Shown: in pieces, positions 60,864-64,000 of the stretch | Position numbering within the stretch: the stretch's first letter is position 1 | Layout: every line of letters begins with the position of its first letter | NCBI RefSeq assembly: GCF_001545035.1 | Contig: NZ_FCOJ02000015.1 | Location: forward strand, 62,001-126,000 | Source of the DNA: Caballeronia glebae | GTDB taxonomy: Bacteria > Pseudomonadota > Gammaproteobacteria > Burkholderiales > Burkholderiaceae | Length of the DNA stretch: 64,000 nucleotides | Reading direction: 5' to 3' | The notes under the pieces: model-generated | Databases searched by the model: none | What the model was told of the DNA's origin: nothing | Seen by the model: only the letters and a program-made list of their open reading frames with translations | Translations under genes and position numbers: made by a program

Positions 60864-62146
60864 GCTGCTCTCCGCTCCATGACCTGCTTGAGAATCGTGC
60901 GGCAGGACACCACGCCCGCGAGTCTGCCCTGTTCATCCGTGACCGGCACGTCGTGCTCCTGACCGAGTGCGATGGACGCGAGTTGATGCAGATCGGCGGT
61001 CAGCGCGACGGCCGCGACATCGCGAAGCAACGCGTCGCTGATCGGCCGGCTGCCGCACTTGTGCAGCGATGCCGGCGTCACGCAGCCTTGATAGCGCCCC
61101 GCCTCGTCGCAGACGTATCCGCATTCCGCGCCGCTGTCGATCAGGCTGTTCAGATACCGCTCGGAAGGCGCGCTCGTGTCGCACGCGATGAGACCGCGCC
61201 CGACCTTCGTCATCAGGCTCGATGCTTCGAGGAAGCGCGACACATCCACGTTGCGGAAGAAGTCGCGCACGTAATCGTCGGCGGGCGATTGAATGAGTTC
61301 CGCCGGCGTGCCGACCTGAATCAGACGTCCGTCCTTCATGATGCCGATGCGCCCACCGATCTTCACCGCTTCTTCGATGTCGTGCGAGATGAAGACGATC
61401 GTGCGCTGCTCTTCCTTCTGCAAGCGCAGCAACTCGTTCTGCATTTCGAAGCGGATGAGCGGATCGAGCGCGGAGAACGCTTCGTCCATTAACAGCACCG
61501 ACGGATTCACCGCCAGCGCGCGAGCGAGCCCCACGCGTTGCTGCATGCCGCCCGACAGTTCGCTCGGCAGCAGCTTCTCGTAAGAAGCGAGGCCGACGCG
61601 CGTCAATGCGGCGCGTGCGATTTCGTAGCGGTCCGCCTTCTTCTTGCCCGCGACTTCGAGGCCATAAGCAATGTTGTCGATGACCGAGCGGTTCGGCAGC
61701 AGCGCGAACGACTGGAACACCATCGCCATTTTTTCGCGGCGCACGGCGCGCAGTTCGGGCGTGCTCATCGGCGCGATATCGCGTCCTTCAAGAATCACTT
61801 GCCCCGAAGTCGGCTCGATCAGGCGATTGAGCAGACGCACGAGCGTCGATTTGCCCGAACCGGACAGCCCCATGATGACGAAGATCTCGCCCGCGTTGAC
61901 GGCGAGGCTGACATCGTCGACGGCGACCATGTTGCCCGTCTGCGCGAAGATTTCGTTTCGGCCGAGCCCTTGATTCAAGAGATCCTGAGCGCGCTCGGGC
62001 CGCGCGCCGAAGATCTTCGAAAGGTTCTTGACCGTGAGAATCTCGGTCTGGGAAACCGCAACTGGACGCGCGGGCGATACGGTTCCGGACTGCGCGGAAG
62101 CCGTACTCGTGACGTCGTTCGGTGCGAGAGTTAGGTTGGGAATCAT
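60860..62146 (-). CDS. Betaine-type ABC transporter ATP-binding protein with CBS domains (ProV-like)
   Basis: 428 residues. An N-terminal extension precedes the ATPase domain: Walker A GLSGSGKST, signature LSGGMQQRVGLARAL, Walker B VLLMDEAFSALD and switch FISHDIEEAVK. The C-terminal 130 residues hold tandem CBS modules, which in ProV/OpuAA sense ionic strength or nucleotides. The APERAQDLLNQGLGRNEI-like insert between core strands is typical of ProV. First gene of an eleven-gene minus-strand unit ending at 49816. Confidence 0.92.
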   Translation of the reverse strand: MIPNLTLAPNDVTSTASAQSGTVSPARPVAVSQTEILTVKNLSKIFGARPERAQDLLNQGLGRNEIFAQTGNMVAVDDVSLAVNAGEIFVIMGLSGSGKSTLVRLLNRLIEPTSGQVILEGRDIAPMSTPELRAVRREKMAMVFQSFALLPNRSVIDNIAYGLEVAGKKKADRYEIARAALTRVGLASYEKLLPSELSGGMQQRVGLARALAVNPSVLLMDEAFSALDPLIRFEMQNELLRLQKEEQRTIVFISHDIEEAVKIGGRIGIMKDGRLIQVGTPAELIQSPADDYVRDFFRNVDVSRFLEASSLMTKVGRGLIACDTSAPSERYLNSLIDSGAECGYVCDEAGRYQGCVTPASLHKCGSRPISDALLRDVAAVALTADLHQLASIALGQEHDVPVTDEQGRLAGVVSCRTILKQVMERRAA

Positions 62147-63102
62147 CGGGTCATTCCACCTAGCAGGTTCGAAAAAGGATTTGTCGCTGCCGGAACATCC
62201 CGGCGTTCTTTGCGTTGAATGAAGCGTACATGGCTAATTTCGATCACCCACCGACATTTTCTGAGCCCTTTTCGATACTTCTGGTAATGAATGCGTGTGC
62301 CGCAGTCGGGGCTTACGAAAAACGGAATGCGGCGTGAGTGCCGCGAAGCTAGAGCTGGCGCGGGTTTGCGGGCGAGGTGGGTGCGCGTGGCGGGCGTTTG
62401 CGGGAAGAGGTAGCGAAAGTGAGGCTAGGGAATGCCCCTAAGCGGCTGTTGAAACGTTCCTTCGTGAAGACGCGCTCATCTATTTGAAACAGCCAGCGCG
62501 GAGCAATGTTCGAACGTTTTGGTGCTGACCGCCGTTGAATCAGGTGGTGCGGATGCCGCTCGCTTTCCCGCTTACGCTTTCATGCTACCCGAGCGGCAAG
62601 CGTTCGCACGCGCGTCAAGTTGCAGGTTGCCTGGGTCAGGAGAAAGAGTTGGTCGACGCGCTTGCACAGCCACCAAGCAGCCCACCCGGGACGCCTAGCC
62701 GGACTCTGTTCCGGTACCGGATTCTGTCGCGGAGTCTTCGTCCACCAGCGAACCAGCTTCGGAAAACCGCCCTGCCTCAAACATAGAACGGCAAGCTACA
62801 TGAACATCGGTGATGCGCTTTCGGAATGGACTTTGAATCCGTTCGCGGGGGACGGCACCTTACAATTTGCAGCAGATGTGGCCGCCCTGGTGGGATTCGA
62901 ACCCTGTGAACGGGGAATTCATTGTCACGTAGGAAACCTAAGTATTTGAAATATAGAGAGGCCATGGCCCTGTAAGCTCCTCGACGGTCCCCGGCAGTGT
63001 CCCCTCAAGTAGACGCAACGCACGAAAACACACCCGACTGCATGGCAACGTTTCAGTGTGCTTCATCATGCGTTGTCCTGCTTTACGTAGCGAGCCCCGT
63101 CA
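62147..63102. other. 956-bp region without a convincing gene
   Basis: Lies between the betaine operon and a type VI secretion gene. Short overlapping frames on both strands lack ribosome-binding sites and recognisable products. It holds the betaine operon promoter on its left side, a short GCCGG/CCGGC inverted repeat around 62189-62204, and a tRNA-3'-end-like fragment near 62890. Composition is more mixed and locally AT-rich (62920-62960) than in the flanking genes, as expected for an old insertion boundary. Confidence 0.5.
62880..62915 (-). other. tRNA 3'-end-like fragment
   Basis: The minus strand reads GGGTTCGAATCCCACC, the consensus T-arm of a tRNA, but only three T-stem base pairs form and no cloverleaf can be built from the upstream bases. 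It looks like a truncated tRNA copy such as remains at an attachment site of an integrated element. No integrase is present in the window. Confidence 0.3.
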
Positions 63103-64000
63103 TCAGAACGGCACGCCGTCGAATTCCATGAGCGGATAGAGCGTTTCCTTTCCGTGGATCTCCAGCACCAGCCGCATCGCATGGCGAAAGCTCGCGTAGC
63201 GGCCTATGAAGCGACTCAGCACATCGCCGAAGAGCGCTACGTCGCCGGGGCCGTCGAAGGCGGTTGCGTCGAGCCGAACGTGTACGCGAATTTCGAAGCG
63301 CATATGGCCTTTGCCCACGCTCTGATGCTCGGCCAATCGCACGTCTGCGATCGCGTTGATGCGCCGCTCGATGCTCTCGTCGGGCGACCAGTCATAAAGT
63401 TCGAGCGCTTCTCGCAGCACCGGTGCGCCGCCCATTCCTATCATGTTCAGCTCGTTCGCGCCGCCCGCCGTGTAGTGCCCGAGCACTCGCCAGTCATACT
63501 CCGGGTGATAATGCGGCGGATAGAGCGGCAGAGTCGGTGCGGTCAGATTGCGAACCGACGCGATGCCAGTGAAGCCCGACACCGTCTCCGTGATCGTTGC
63601 CTCGGCGAGCGCCATGCGCGGCAGGCCGCCATTGTTCGCGAGTGCGCGTACTGTCAGATAGCCATCCGGTTGGGGACGAGTCTCGTCGTCGCGTGCATCG
63701 GTCTGGAAACCCTCCCAGAGTTGGCCCGAGAGCGTCGCCCACAACTCGCGCCCGGTCACACCGAAACGCATCGACGTATGGAAATACCGCTCCGGCTTCT
63801 CGTAGCGAAGCATCCAGCCGCGATGCCGGAAGCTCGTGAACGCGCCATAGGCATGACGAGCGCTGTCCTCCGGATCGGCGGCCGTCACCGCGAGTACGTG
63901 GTAGGGCTCGACGTGCCCTGCTACGCTCGGCTGCACGCGAACGCGGTGCTCGCGATCATGCCAATCGGTGGGCCGCAGCGGCAGCGCATCGACCTCGAAC
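63103..64000 (-). CDS. tssF: Type VI secretion baseplate subunit TssF (C-terminal part)
   Basis: 298 codons are visible and the frame is open to the window edge, so the N-terminal half is missing. Features I recognise from TssF/VasA/ImpG: FRHRGWMLRYEKPERYFHTSMRF, LTVRALANNGGLPR, LTAPTLPLYPPHYHPEYDWRVLGHY, AEHQSVGKGHMRFEIRVHV and FGDVLSRFIGRYASF. TssF forms the baseplate wedge with TssG and TssK. Its stop at 63103 marks one end of the visible T6SS locus; tssG, which normally follows tssF, is absent on this side, so the local gene order is unusual or rearranged. Confidence 0.9.
   Translation of the reverse strand, partial: FEVDALPLRPTDWHDREHRVRVQPSVAGHVEPYHVLAVTAADPEDSARHAYGAFTSFRHRGWMLRYEKPERYFHTSMRFGVTGRELWATLSGQLWEGFQTDARDDETRPQPDGYLTVRALANNGGLPRMALAEATITETVSGFTGIASVRNLTAPTLPLYPPHYHPEYDWRVLGHYTAGGANELNMIGMGGAPVLREALELYDWSPDESIERRINAIADVRLAEHQSVGKGHMRFEIRVHVRLDATAFDGPGDVALFGDVLSRFIGRYASFRHAMRLVLEIHGKETLYPLMEFDGVPF

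Noticed and set aside
62580..62949. Possible insertion-sequence remnant
   Set aside because: Several short frames overlap, but no transposase motif or terminal inverted repeat could be found.
62777..62965. 62-codon minus-strand frame over the tRNA-like fragment
   Set aside because: Its translation includes the conceptual translation typical of a tRNA 3' end; no ribosome-binding site or homology.
1..64000. CRISPR arrays, rRNA or intact tRNA genes
   Set aside because: No regularly spaced repeats, rRNA segments or foldable tRNAs were seen anywhere in the window.

Overview
The window is high-GC DNA with dense, mostly minus-strand operons. Its gene content (CoxL/M/S-type molybdenum hydroxylase, Rieske oxygenases, several sugar and betaine ABC systems, many LysR/GntR/AraC regulators, DUF3597, DUF3325, a type VI secretion gene) suggests a soil or plant-associated betaproteobacterium of the Burkholderia/Paraburkholderia/Caballeronia group. 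That assignment is inference from gene content and protein style; no rRNA or other marker is present.

Layout. (1) 1-7040, minus: a seven-gene catabolic operon, ferredoxin - reductase - Rieske oxygenase alpha - beta - molybdopterin subunit - FAD subunit - 2Fe-2S subunit (cut by the window start), with a recognisable promoter. (2) 7.2-13.4 kb: an EamA exporter with a D-threonine aldolase/D-serine dehydratase-like enzyme, a royal-jelly/yellow-type secreted protein, small membrane and periplasmic proteins, a YeeE/YedE sulfur transporter and a RibD-like reductase. (3) 13.5-24 kb: a deoxyribose/deoxynucleoside module made of a DeoR-like repressor and a convergent eight-gene operon (deoC, a two-domain ALDH16-type aldehyde dehydrogenase, RbsD/FucU mutarotase, PfkB sugar kinase, four ABC transporter genes). 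The logic is uptake, mutarotation, phosphorylation, cleavage to glyceraldehyde-3-phosphate plus acetaldehyde, then oxidation of acetaldehyde. (4) 24.1-28.1 kb: two exported alpha/beta hydrolases, a Tat-exported ferritin-like lipoprotein, and a 41-residue membrane ORF just upstream of one hydrolase. (5) 28.7-35.5 kb, plus: AraC regulator, sugar/polyol ABC transporter, SDR dehydrogenase and FGGY pentulokinase, a pentitol-type pathway. (6) 35.5-46.3 kb: an orphan hybrid histidine kinase, two hemerythrins, small membrane proteins, DUF3597, a YdeP-type molybdoenzyme, a frameshifted CinA-type gene and a phosphatidylserine-decarboxylase-like protein. (7) 46.3-49.8 kb: glucarate-type dehydratase and MFS transporter divergent from a GntR regulator, with an 18-bp perfect palindrome between them. 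(8) 49.8-62.1 kb, minus: eleven closely spaced genes (betaine-type ABC transporter, SHMT-like protein, DapA-family lyase, FAD oxidase, aldehyde dehydrogenase, ProC-like reductase, two LysR regulators, Rieske demethylase), probably for a betaine or N-methylated cyclic amino acid. (9) After a 0.95-kb gene-free stretch with a tRNA-3'-end-like fragment, the C-terminal part of tssF runs off the window.

Most unusual points: the SHMT-like protein in region 8 has methionine where the PLP-binding lysine belongs and has lost further cofactor contacts; region 1 couples a molybdenum hydroxylase to a complete three-component dioxygenase; region 3 uses a two-domain ALDH16-type enzyme; a CinA-type gene is broken at its 5' end; and small genes of 59 and 41 codons lie at 39.0 kb and 26.9 kb.
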